A stretch of 64,000 nucleotides of DNA from Desulfogranum mediterraneum DSM 13871. Lineage in GTDB: Bacteria; Desulfobacterota; Desulfobulbia; Desulfobulbales; Desulfobulbaceae. The stretch spans positions 124,001 to 188,000 of the forward strand of contig NZ_AUCW01000013.1 of assembly GCF_000429965.1 (NCBI RefSeq). The letters run 5' to 3'. The position numbers and the translations under genes are program-made. Of this stretch, positions 53,210-62,338 are shown in pieces (the first letter of the stretch is position 1; each line of letters starts with the position of its first letter). The notes below the pieces were generated by a model. That model saw only the letters and a list, made by a program, of their open reading frames with translations. It did not search any database and was not told the DNA's origin.

Positions 53210-53402
53210 ACTCCCAAAAAAGTCAAGAGGAGCGCAGCTCGCACTGGCCCATGGAGCGACAATCCGCTATAGTCAGGCCTGCTGGTGCGCCTTCTCTCCC
53301 GAGCCTCTTCACCCGGCAGAGCCTGCAACCGAGGCCCCTCGACCAGCAGGCAGCCCCCATCTCTTTTCAAAAAAACCAGCAACAACCTCTTGATCACCAG
53401 CC

Positions 53403-55769
53403 ATGAACGATTACGCCCTCAAGCCTGCTTACCTGCTGCTTGCCCTGCTCCTGCTCCTGAGCACCCTCTCTCCCCCTTTAAGCGTTGCCGGCCAGAACCC
53501 GGCGGACGAGCCAACCGACATCGACCAGGGACAGCCCCTGCAGCGGGAAATCCCGGTCAGCGAAATGATGGCAGGCCTCAGTGATGAACAGGTTCGACAA
53601 CTCCTCCTCAGCCAACTGAAAAAAGAGGCCTCCATCGCCCCGCCTGCAGGCGAGCGGATGAAGGGACCGGCCAGTCTGTTCCACCACATCCTCCAGATCC
53701 TGAGCAGCGAACAGGATGAGGCGGAAAACCAGTTTCGTCTCCTCTGGGCCGGAGTACCCCAGGTCGCCCCGGACCTGAAGCGGGTCTTCATCCGACTCTG
53801 TCCCTACGAAACCGTGGAGGGTGCGGTGGATAATCTCCTCTGGGTCCTGCTCTTTCTCGCTGTGGGCACCTGCTGTGAAGCCCTGTTCAGGTTCACTGTC
53901 TTTAGCCGCTATTTCCGCCCTCCTCCGGAAACGGGCACCGGCGGGCTGCTGCCCCTGGAAAAGATCCTGACCGGCATCATCCAGGAGACCCCCAAGCTCC
54001 TCGGCCTGCTGATCTTCTTTGGCTGCGCCTACTTCAGCTTCATGTTTTTCATCTGGACCGACTCCATCTATGTCCAGGTACTCTTCCTGGCAGCCCTGAT
54101 CGCCATCTGCGCCATCAGGGTCATCGCCGCCATCTCCCGGGTCATCTTTGCCCCTGGCCAGACGCAATGCCGCGCCCTGCCCGCCGACTGCAGGCTGACC
54201 CGAACCGCCCACCGCCTGCTGACCTGGACCTTCGGCTACATCATCCTCACCCTGATGAGCGCCGTGGTCATCCGTCGCCTGGGGGCAGACCTGCAGACCG
54301 TCCGCCTGCTCCAGCTCGGCAGCGCCTCCCTGCTGCTCCTGGCCACCGCCGTGGCCATCGTGATCTACAGGGACAGAATCAGGGAGCAGCTGCTCCAGCC
54401 CAGGGGAGAGGGGCAAAAGTTACGCTGGAAACAGCAACAGTTTGCCTCAATCTGGCATATCCTGGCCATCAGCTACCTGGTCATCCTCTGGTTGCTGCTC
54501 CTCAACGACCTGGCTGACCCCAGCTACAACCGCAGGGGGGCCTTTATCCCCAGCTTCTTTATCGTGCCGATCTGGATGGTGGCGGACCGCCTGGTCCAGT
54601 GGTTGGTGGCCTACACCATGAAGACCCTTCAGCTCCATCGCAAGCAGGATGATGAGCCAGGAGAGCCCTCTACAGAGGAGCAGGTCCAAGGGCAAAGGGG
54701 AGAGGAACTCTATCTCCGGATCAAGGGTATCGCCCGGAGCGGGGTGGTGGCCGTGATGGTCATTTGGGTCGCCGGCCTCTGGAATATCCGGATTCCGCTC
54801 TTTTCCCAGCTGGCCCAGGTGGCCCTGGATACCCTGATCATCCTGACCCTGGCCATCGTCTTCTGGCAGTTTATCAGCTCCTGGATCGAACGGAAGATTG
54901 CAGAATCCATACCCGAGGATGAGGAGGAGCGGGAGGAGGACGAGTGGGGTGGTGCCGCTGCCCGGGGACGGGCCTATACCCTTCTCCCCATGGTACGCAA
55001 ATGCGTGAGCTCGGTGCTGATCGTCATGGTCACCATGACCATCCTCTCCTCCCTGGGGGTGGATATCGGCCCGCTCCTGGCCGGAGCCGGGGTGATCGGT
55101 CTGGCCGTGGGTTTTGGCGCCCAAAAACTGGTGGCCGACGTCTTTTCCGGATTTTTCTATCTCCTGGATGATGCCTTTCGGGTGGGAGAATACATCGAGG
55201 CCAGCACCATCTCCGGCACGGTGGAGTCCATCACCCTGCGTAACGCCATGATCCGTCACCACCGGGGCATGCTCCAGATCATCCCCCACTCGGACCTGGG
55301 CGCGATCACCAACTACATGCGCGGCGGCATCATCGTCAAGTTCAACCTGGATTTCCCCTATGACGCCCCCATCGACAAGATCCGCAAGATTATCAAGAAG
55401 GTGGGACAGAGGATGCTGGAAGATGAAGAGTATGGCAAGGACTTCATCCGGCCGGTGAAGTCCCAGGGGGTCAGGGAGATCACCAACTCGGTGATGACCA
55501 TCCGGGTCAAGTTCACGGCCCAGCCCGGGACCCACTTCGTGATCCGCCGGGAGGCCTATAGGCTGATCACCGAGGCCCTCAATGCCCAGGGTATCTTCTA
55601 TGCCCACCGCAAGGTCATCGTCGACCTGCCGGAGACGAGCCCAAACAGCCGCCAGGAGCAGCCGGAGAAGCAGCAACAGCTTGCCAAGGCCGCCGGGGCC
55701 GCAGCCCTGCGCGCCCAGAAGGAAAAGATCCTTGAGCAGGAGGAAAAGGAGGATTTTTCCTCCCTCTGA
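53403..55769 (+). CDS. Large mechanosensitive channel, MscS family, 788 aa
   Basis: Osmotic safety valve with an extended N-terminal part. A signal peptide lies at residues about 8-28, followed by a periplasmic region, then about eight to ten membrane segments between 140 and 520. The pore-lining helix and upper beta domain match MscS: GAGVIGLAVGFGAQKLVADVFSGFF lies near 562-586. The C-terminal cytosolic cage covers about 600-740. The tail after that is Gln/Glu/Lys-rich and probably coiled-coil. It is longer than E. coli MscS (286 residues), nearer to the MscK/YbdG-like group in size. Confidence 0.9.
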   Translation: MNDYALKPAYLLLALLLLLSTLSPPLSVAGQNPADEPTDIDQGQPLQREIPVSEMMAGLSDEQVRQLLLSQLKKEASIAPPAGERMKGPASLFHHILQILSSEQDEAENQFRLLWAGVPQVAPDLKRVFIRLCPYETVEGAVDNLLWVLLFLAVGTCCEALFRFTVFSRYFRPPPETGTGGLLPLEKILTGIIQETPKLLGLLIFFGCAYFSFMFFIWTDSIYVQVLFLAALIAICAIRVIAAISRVIFAPGQTQCRALPADCRLTRTAHRLLTWTFGYIILTLMSAVVIRRLGADLQTVRLLQLGSASLLLLATAVAIVIYRDRIREQLLQPRGEGQKLRWKQQQFASIWHILAISYLVILWLLLLNDLADPSYNRRGAFIPSFFIVPIWMVADRLVQWLVAYTMKTLQLHRKQDDEPGEPSTEEQVQGQRGEELYLRIKGIARSGVVAVMVIWVAGLWNIRIPLFSQLAQVALDTLIILTLAIVFWQFISSWIERKIAESIPEDEEEREEDEWGGAAARGRAYTLLPMVRKCVSSVLIVMVTMTILSSLGVDIGPLLAGAGVIGLAVGFGAQKLVADVFSGFFYLLDDAFRVGEYIEASTISGTVESITLRNAMIRHHRGMLQIIPHSDLGAITNYMRGGIIVKFNLDFPYDAPIDKIRKIIKKVGQRMLEDEEYGKDFIRPVKSQGVREITNSVMTIRVKFTAQPGTHFVIRREAYRLITEALNAQGIFYAHRKVIVDLPETSPNSRQEQPEKQQQLAKAAGAAALRAQKEKILEQEEKEDFSSL

Positions 55770-55930
55770 GCCCCCATCCTCCGGGAGAGCGACCAGGGGC
55801 AGGCCCCCCGGCGAGGATCAGCCTGAATCCAGGCCAAGATGGCTGACGAGAGAAGCTGAGCCGGCCCGGGAGAGACTCCCCTGGCTGCTGTCGCCGGCTC
55901 CTGTCAGCCCTTACCAGTCTCTGAGCACCT

Positions 55931-56575
55931 TCAGGCACCTCCCCCATCAAAGCGAACCACAATCTCATCCACCCTCTTTCGCCACTTGGCCGGCTGCAGC
56001 TCAAGCCCAGGCTTTCTGTAGCCAACCGCCAGGAGCAGGGGAAGCCAGTAGTGATCCGGTATCTGGAAGGTCCGGCGCACCCCCTCATGATCAAAACCAT
56101 CCATGGGATGGGTCTCCAGGCCAAGACTGGTGGCCGCATACATCAGGCTCATGGCAAAGAAGCCGGCATTCTTGACCGCAAAGGCCAGGTCGGCCTGCTC
56201 ATTCCAGTTATAGAGGGACTTGGCAGCCCCAAGAAACCAATCCCTCTGCTCGGGCTGCATCCCTCCAGTCGCCAGCATCTGCTGCCAGTTCTGCTCCACC
56301 ACCGGGTGCCCCTCCTGCCAGCCCTTGCGATCGGCCAGGACAATCAAGACCACCGGGGCCTCGGCCACCTTGTCCTGATTCCAGGCAAGCGCCTTTAGGG
56401 TCTCCCTTTCCTCCTGCTCACGCACCACCACCAGATTCCAGGGCTGGAGATTAAAACTGGAGGGGGTCCGGGCGGCCAGCTCGATCATCCTGGTCAGACT
56501 CTCCTGGCTCACCTCCTGTTCCGGATCAAAGAAGTTGATTGCCCGTCGCTGTTCACTTATGTCCTGAAAATTCAT
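55931..56575 (-). CDS. Nitroreductase family protein, 214 aa
   Basis: FMN-dependent oxidoreductase of the NfsB/YdgI-type nitroreductase fold. It has the N-terminal RRAINFF motif near residues 9-15, TPSSFNLQPWNLVVV near 37-51 and a C-terminal GYRKPG near 187-192 that contacts FMN. A conserved Trp/Phe-rich central helix (NAGFFAMSLMYAATSLGLETHPM, about 135-157) is present. Larger than the small-type enzyme at 17.4 kb and unrelated in detail. The electron donor and substrate are unknown. It converges with the MscS gene, 161 bases away. Confidence 0.87.
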   Translation of the reverse strand: MNFQDISEQRRAINFFDPEQEVSQESLTRMIELAARTPSSFNLQPWNLVVVREQEERETLKALAWNQDKVAEAPVVLIVLADRKGWQEGHPVVEQNWQQMLATGGMQPEQRDWFLGAAKSLYNWNEQADLAFAVKNAGFFAMSLMYAATSLGLETHPMDGFDHEGVRRTFQIPDHYWLPLLLAVGYRKPGLELQPAKWRKRVDEIVVRFDGGGA

Positions 56576-57195
56576 CTCTGCTCTCCCTGTTGTCTCTTCC
56601 CGTGGCGAGTCGAGGGTAAAGGGTCTCGTATTTGTGAATTATTGGGATCTGCCTACTCCAAAGCACCCGTGCTGGGGCGGAGAATTTGAGCTGGATTCGC
56701 AGCTGGGCTCAGGCTCCGTGAGAGGTGAACAATTCCCTCCCAAGCTGATCGCTCTCCTGCCAGCTGAGCCACGGAAACGAGTTTAAGATTAAGGCTACCT
56801 TGAATAATGGCTTTTTCTTCCAATCTCAGCGTTACGATCAAAATTTTAGTCTCGGAATATCGACTATATACCTCCACTAAAATTGTATCTCGCGCCTTGA
56901 CCTTGATCGAAAAATCTCATTATTCAAGATACCCATAAACTATTTATCCGGACCAGAAAGTCAAGAAATGACCAAGAGGCCGGCGTCGCCGGCAAGGCGG
57001 ACCCAAAAAGGACCGAACTCCAGCCAATTGCCCCGGAAAAGAGGATGGGGCGACAGGGGCTCAGCTGACCAACCGGCACTCCTTTTCACCAATTTCATTA
57101 AGGTTTTCCAACAGGTTGCCGATAAAGGCTCATGGGTTTGAACCGCAGCAAGATGCTGCTCCATGATCAGCAGGCCCTTTCCCACAGGTACGCAG
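56576..57195. other. Gene-free stretch containing repeat copy B
   Basis: Holds repeat copy B (56797-56932) in otherwise non-coding sequence. I see no gene between the nitroreductase start and the hypothetical gene at 57196. Confidence 0.5.
56797..56932. repeat. Dispersed non-coding repeat, copy B
   Basis: About 136 bases, aligning closely with copy A along its whole length. It begins ACCTTGAATAATG, has CTTTTTCTTCCAATCTC, CTCGGAATATC and CGCGCCTTGACCTTGATCG in the same order, and ends CATTATTCAAGAT. The left and right ends are inverted and have drifted together: TTGAATAATG at left pairs with CATTATTCAA at right. This compensatory change supports a folded structure. Confidence 0.82.
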
Positions 57196-57696
57196 ATGAG
57201 CATTACCACCATACTCAACCACCAGGCTGAACTTTTCCAGGGGACCCCACAGGCCCCGGCTCATGACGCCGGAACCCGCACCGGCCGGGGAGGCAATCCT
57301 GATGCTGACCAACTCAGCCAAAAAAAGCAGGGCCCGTCAAAGCCCCAGCCCGAACAGGTCTCTCCCCACCAGCTGAATCAGGAAAAGCTCCACCGCTTCT
57401 TACTGGCCAAGTTCCCCGACAACACCACTGAACGGCCCCGGGATCTCAATGGCATGAAGACCCAGCTGGGCATCCTCCAGACCAGCATGGCAGAGAGCGC
57501 TCCCCAAACCAACACCCCCGGAGAGGCGGCGACCCGGGCCCAACAGGCCAAACTGCCGACAGCTGTCAACCCCTACCTCCCCAACGACCCGGACGCCATC
57601 CACCAGACCCTGGTCCATCAACTGGGGATCTCTGCTGAAGAGGCGGATGCCATCATCGAGATCCTCCACAACAGCTCCCTCCAACTCAAGGTCTAA
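57196..57696 (+). CDS. Hypothetical protein, 166 aa
   Basis: Orphan gene of unknown family. The N-terminal 70 residues are Gly/Gln/Pro-rich and probably disordered. The C-terminal half is predicted helical with a conserved-looking ending, LGISAEEADAIIEILHNSSLQLKV near 143-166. There is no membrane segment or signal peptide. An AGG-type ribosome site stands about 7 bases before the ATG at 57196. It lies between repeat copy B and the RND operon, converging with the latter. Confidence 0.55.
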   Translation: MSITTILNHQAELFQGTPQAPAHDAGTRTGRGGNPDADQLSQKKQGPSKPQPEQVSPHQLNQEKLHRFLLAKFPDNTTERPRDLNGMKTQLGILQTSMAESAPQTNTPGEAATRAQQAKLPTAVNPYLPNDPDAIHQTLVHQLGISAEEADAIIEILHNSSLQLKV

Positions 57697-57744
57697 GCGC
57701 AGCTTTCCGCAAAGGGATCAAGCCTCAGGCTCCCTGGCCGGACC

Positions 57745-60700
57745 CTAGTTCCCCCCGTAGTGCCCCCCCTTAGGGGCCTCCTTCCCCTTGATCAACTCCC
57801 CGGCCGTCTCCGGGGTCCCTGCTCGCAAGCAGGCCCACAACCCCATCAGATCAGAGACGATCAGAAAGAGACAGGGGATCAGCACCAGCACGATCAGGGT
57901 GGTAAAGAGAATCCCATAGCCCAGAGAGATGGCCATGGGGATCATGAACCGTGCCTGCCTGGAGGTCTCGAAGATCATCGGCGCCAGACCGCCGAAGGTG
58001 GTCAGGGTGGTGAGGATGATGGGCCGGAAACGGCGGCTGCCGGCGGCAACGATGGCCTCAGCCGGAGAGGCGCCGCCAGCCAGCTGTCGGTTGGCATAAT
58101 CCACCAGCACCAGGGAATCGTTCACCAGTACCCCGGCCAGGGCCACCATCCCCATCATGGACATCAGGCTCAGGTTATAGCCCATCAGCACATGCCCAGC
58201 TACCGCCCCGACCACACCAAAGGGAATGGCCGCCATCACGACCAGGGGCTGGAGGTAACTGTTGAAGGGCAGGGCCAGAAGCAGATAGATCAGGGCCAGA
58301 GAGCCGCAAAAACCCAGGAGCAGACTCTGGCTGCTCTCCTTCATATCCGCCTGTCTGCCACTATAGCCATAGCTCAGTCCGGGAAATTCCCTGGCCAGTG
58401 CCGGCAGCAGGGTGGTGTCGAGTTCTGCGGTGATCATATTGGTTGCACCGATGGGTTCCACATCAGCCCCCACGGTCACCGTCCGCCGCCCCTCACGCCG
58501 CTCAATGCTGGTATAGGCCCGGCCCCGCTGTACCTCGGCCACATAGCTCAGCGGCACAAAGCCCCCCTCTCCCGTCCGGATCAACAGAGACTCGACCCCA
58601 TACTCACTCAGCCGTTCGTTCTCGGGTAGTCGCAGCCGAACCGAGACCTCACTGCGGCCCCGCTGCTGCCGAAGGGCCACCACCCCCTGAAAGCTGTTGC
58701 GTACCTGGCGGCCAATCTCTGCTGCTGTCAGCCCCAGACTGGCACCTTCCGGGGTGATGGTGAAATCAAGCTGCTCCTTGCCCAGGGCAAAGCCGTCATC
58801 AACATCATTGACCTGGGGATAGACGGCCAGATCGGCGGCCAGGGCCTCACTGGCCCGAGCCAATACCCCAACATCCCGGTGGCTCAGCTCCACCGAGACC
58901 GAGTGGCCCCGACCGGGACCGCCCCGATCAAACTCAAAGCGGAGGGACTCGACCCCCACCAGAGGGCCGGCCTGCCGACGCCAGAGCCGGCTCAGGGCCC
59001 GGGTGGTGAGGGCTCTCTCCTCAGGATCCACCAGATAGGCGTTCACCTCCACGGTGTTGCTGCTGATGCTGGTAAAAACCCCTGCAACCATTTCGGCCGC
59101 AGCAGACTGCTCCAGGGTCGCCTCCAGGGAGGCGACCAGCTGATCACGCACCGTCCGCAGCCGCTCCTCGGAACTGCCATAGGGCAGGGTCGCGCTTGCC
59201 ACGGCATAATCCGACTCCACCCTGGGCATGAGGATCATCCCTATCCTGCCGCTCAAGGCATAGCCCACCACCACCATAAAAACGGCCAAGCCCACGGCCA
59301 CGGCCAGATAACGGTGCCTAAGCAAGCAGCCAAGGAGCGGGGCATAGACCCTCTCGACAAAGCGGAGCACCCCACGGCTAAAGGCCTGTTGTCGCCGCTG
59401 CAGGCCTGCCCACAGGGGATGAACCGCACCTGAACGGCCATGGCTCAGGTGGGCCGGGAGTATACAGAGTGACTCCACCCAGGAGACCACAAACACCGTT
59501 ACCACCACCAGGGGGATGACCTTCCAGATCTTACCCATGACCCCCGGGACAAAGAGCAGGGGCAGGAAGGCGGCAATATTGGTGAGAATGCTGAAGCTAA
59601 TGGGCACGGCCACATCAGCCGCCCCCCGGACCGCTGCCTCGGCAAAGCTCATCCCCTGCTCCCGATACGCATAGATATTTTCCCCGGCAATGATGGCATC
59701 ATCCACCACAATCCCCAGGGCCACGATAAAGGCGAACATGGAAATCATGTTGATGGAGACATCAAACAGGGGCAGGAAGAGCATCCCCCCCAGGAAGGAG
59801 ACCGGAATCCCCATGGTCACCCAAAAGGCCAGTTTCACCTCCAGAAACAACCCCAGCACCACCAAAACCAGCACCAGGCCGATAAAGGCATTCTTCATCA
59901 ACAGCTCCAGCCGCTGCTGGTAGATCTGGGACTGATCCCGATTAATCATCCACTCCACCCCTGGGGGCAGCTCCAGGGCGACCTCTGCCATGGTCGAACG
60001 GACAGCTGCAGCCACCTCCATGGGGGTCTGCGCTCCCACCCGGTAGACGTTCAGGGCAATGGTGGGGCTACCGTTCAGGGTCACCTCCTGGTCACTATCC
60101 TCAAAAGCCTCCCGCACCGTGGCGATATCCTCCAGGTAGACCACGGTGCCATCTGGGGCGGTTACAATGGGTATACGGCCAAACTCATGGGCCCACTCCC
60201 GCCGCTCCTTGACCCGGAGCAAGATCTCGCCACCGCTGGTCTCTATCTCACCGCCCGGCATCTCCACCGAAGCCGCACCAATGGCAGTAGCCACGGTTGC
60301 CAGACTCAGGTCATGGGTTCGCAGCTGATCCTGACTGATCTCCACCTGGATCTCATAATCCCTTGCAGCGGTGATGCTCACCTGGGTGATCTCTGCCTGC
60401 TGGAGCAAACGGTCCCGAAGCTGTTCTCCCAGAGCCCTGAGCAACTGTTGGCTCAGATCCCCATAAAGACTGAGCTGGAGCACCTCCCGCTTTCTGTTCT
60501 GCAGGGAGACCACGGGCTCCTCTGCCTCATCAGGGAAGGTGGTGATCCGGTCCACCTCCTGCTTGATCTCCTGGAGCACCTTTTGCCGGTCCTCTCCTTC
60601 GATCAGCTCGGCGATCACGGTTCCGCTGCCCTCAACCGCACGGGCAGAGACCTCTGCCACCCCTTCCACCGAACTGATGGCCTCTTCCACCACCAGCACC

Positions 60701-60915
60701 GTACCCTGCTCCACCTCTTCCGGCCCGGCGCCCGGATAGGCCACGCTGACGGTCACCGTATCCAGTTCAAACTCCGGAAAGACCTCTTTCTTGATGGTAC
60801 GGGTCGACACCAGACCGCCGAGCAGAAGAAAGATCATCAACAGGTTGGCTGCCACCCGGTGATGGACCATCCAGGCCAGAGGCCCCTGGCCGGACCCTTG
60901 TCGCTGCCCCTTCAC
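57745..60915 (-). CDS. RND efflux transporter permease, HAE1/AcrB type, 1056 aa
   Basis: Inner-membrane proton-driven pump. Twelve membrane segments occur in two halves, with two large periplasmic loops. The segment ALGIVVDDAIIAGENIY near residues 393-409 carries the two adjacent Asp typical of the proton relay, and a second transmembrane relay Lys lies in the second half. The FGxG-type signature of AcrB is modified here. The start ATG overlaps the stop of the adaptor gene by 4 bases (ATGA), a coupled arrangement. The substrate (drugs, bile salts, metals) is not readable. Confidence 0.92.
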   Translation of the reverse strand: MKGQRQGSGQGPLAWMVHHRVAANLLMIFLLLGGLVSTRTIKKEVFPEFELDTVTVSVAYPGAGPEEVEQGTVLVVEEAISSVEGVAEVSARAVEGSGTVIAELIEGEDRQKVLQEIKQEVDRITTFPDEAEEPVVSLQNRKREVLQLSLYGDLSQQLLRALGEQLRDRLLQQAEITQVSITAARDYEIQVEISQDQLRTHDLSLATVATAIGAASVEMPGGEIETSGGEILLRVKERREWAHEFGRIPIVTAPDGTVVYLEDIATVREAFEDSDQEVTLNGSPTIALNVYRVGAQTPMEVAAAVRSTMAEVALELPPGVEWMINRDQSQIYQQRLELLMKNAFIGLVLVLVVLGLFLEVKLAFWVTMGIPVSFLGGMLFLPLFDVSINMISMFAFIVALGIVVDDAIIAGENIYAYREQGMSFAEAAVRGAADVAVPISFSILTNIAAFLPLLFVPGVMGKIWKVIPLVVVTVFVVSWVESLCILPAHLSHGRSGAVHPLWAGLQRRQQAFSRGVLRFVERVYAPLLGCLLRHRYLAVAVGLAVFMVVVGYALSGRIGMILMPRVESDYAVASATLPYGSSEERLRTVRDQLVASLEATLEQSAAAEMVAGVFTSISSNTVEVNAYLVDPEERALTTRALSRLWRRQAGPLVGVESLRFEFDRGGPGRGHSVSVELSHRDVGVLARASEALAADLAVYPQVNDVDDGFALGKEQLDFTITPEGASLGLTAAEIGRQVRNSFQGVVALRQQRGRSEVSVRLRLPENERLSEYGVESLLIRTGEGGFVPLSYVAEVQRGRAYTSIERREGRRTVTVGADVEPIGATNMITAELDTTLLPALAREFPGLSYGYSGRQADMKESSQSLLLGFCGSLALIYLLLALPFNSYLQPLVVMAAIPFGVVGAVAGHVLMGYNLSLMSMMGMVALAGVLVNDSLVLVDYANRQLAGGASPAEAIVAAGSRRFRPIILTTLTTFGGLAPMIFETSRQARFMIPMAISLGYGILFTTLIVLVLIPCLFLIVSDLMGLWACLRAGTPETAGELIKGKEAPKGGHYGGN

Positions 60916-62273
60916 TGGTCCACCTCCGCCAACTCCGCACGGTCTGGCGGGTTTGCCAGGGCCAGCCGAGCCGTCGCCACCTTGGCCGAGGGGACAGGCG
61001 CAGCAGGACGAGTCGGGTCCTCAACCGGAGGAGAGGCCTGGGACAGGAGCATCCCCTGGACCGGGGCGACAAGATCAGAGACTATCAACTCCTCCCCCTC
61101 CTCCACCCCGGCGGTCACCAGCACCCTGTCCTGGTTTTTATAGGCGATGGTCACCTGCCGGATGTCCAGGGTGCCGTCCCGGTCCAGCAGCCAGACCTCG
61201 TCGCCATCCCGGAGATAGGCACGGGGCAGGGACAGGGCCGAGGCCAGCGGTGTCCCCTGGATGGCCACCCGGACAAAGGAATCGATCAGCAATCTGGGCT
61301 CTCCCTGCTGCTCCGCCTCCAGGGCCAGAGGGTCGTCCACCTCGATGAGCAGCCGCGCCATCCGCCCCTGGCTCTCCAGCGCAGGCAAGAGTTGTATCAC
61401 CCGGCCCCGGCGAAAACGCTCCTTGCCCCAGGCCGTGGGATTATAGACCCTGACCTCGGCCCCGCCTCTGCCGCGGACATCGGCCACCGCTATCCAGGAG
61501 AGCTGTGCTTCAGGGACCGAGACCTCCACCCAGTAGCGATCCGAGCCGATGAATCTTGCAAGGGTGGTGGCCGAAGAGACCAAGCTGCCCACATTGACCG
61601 TCCGCTCCTGGACAATACCGTTAAAGGGTGCGCTCAGGATTGTCCGCTCCAGATCCAGCCGGGCCAGCTCATGGTCGGCCCGGGCAATGGCCAGGGCTGT
61701 CTCCAGGCTGCTGAGCTGGGGCTTGCGCAGCATCAGGCTCCGCTCCACCTCGCTCACCTCTTCCCCGGAGAGTTCCAGTTCCCGCCGGGCAACCAGTTGG
61801 TTGCCCTCCTCCAGATCCAGGTCATTCCGGGCCTGGGCCACAGCGCTCTTCTTCTGGCGCAGGGCCAGCTGATATTCCCTGGGATCGAGCCGGAGCATGG
61901 CCTCGCCGGCAGCAAAGCGACCACCCGGCAGCAGCTGCTCGCTGATGGCCATGACCTCGCCGCTCAGCTCTGCCTTCAACTCAATAGACTGGGCTGGGCT
62001 CACCACGCCCATGGCCGGGATCACCGTAGGAGATGGTCCAAAATGGGCGGTCACGGTATGCACCTGAACAGCATGTTGCTCTGGCGGCAGATGTCGGGCC
62101 TGGGGGCCTGTCTCCAAAAGATAGACGGTCAGCAGGCCACCACTGACCAGGGTTGCCAGGGGCATAACCACTCGCAGCAGGAATCGTATGATTCCGGAGG
62201 GAGGGCTGACGGTCGCTTCCCGGGCAGCAGCTGCTCCGGGATGGGGGGTGATGCGGGCTGATAGATCAGACAT
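60912..62273 (-). CDS. RND efflux periplasmic adaptor, membrane-fusion protein, 453 aa
   Basis: Periplasmic adaptor joining pump and outer-membrane channel. An N-terminal membrane anchor lies at residues about 30-55. The lipoyl-like hairpin and alpha-helical arm follow (GEVMAISEQLLPGGRFAAGEAML near 110-132; helices with long Gln/Leu runs near 150-210), then a barrel domain (FNGIVQERTVNVG near 219-231). I set the start at 62273, where a GAGGA site precedes the ATG. The stop overlaps the pump gene by 4 bases. The outer-membrane factor gene ends 65 bases upstream. Confidence 0.9.
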   Translation of the reverse strand: MSDLSARITPHPGAAAAREATVSPPSGIIRFLLRVVMPLATLVSGGLLTVYLLETGPQARHLPPEQHAVQVHTVTAHFGPSPTVIPAMGVVSPAQSIELKAELSGEVMAISEQLLPGGRFAAGEAMLRLDPREYQLALRQKKSAVAQARNDLDLEEGNQLVARRELELSGEEVSEVERSLMLRKPQLSSLETALAIARADHELARLDLERTILSAPFNGIVQERTVNVGSLVSSATTLARFIGSDRYWVEVSVPEAQLSWIAVADVRGRGGAEVRVYNPTAWGKERFRRGRVIQLLPALESQGRMARLLIEVDDPLALEAEQQGEPRLLIDSFVRVAIQGTPLASALSLPRAYLRDGDEVWLLDRDGTLDIRQVTIAYKNQDRVLVTAGVEEGEELIVSDLVAPVQGMLLSQASPPVEDPTRPAAPVPSAKVATARLALANPPDRAELAEVDQ

Positions 62274-62338
62274 GATGGTTCCTCTTCTCTTAAGGGATAT
62301 CTTAAACAAACGGATGACCACTGGCGGCAACAGGGCAG

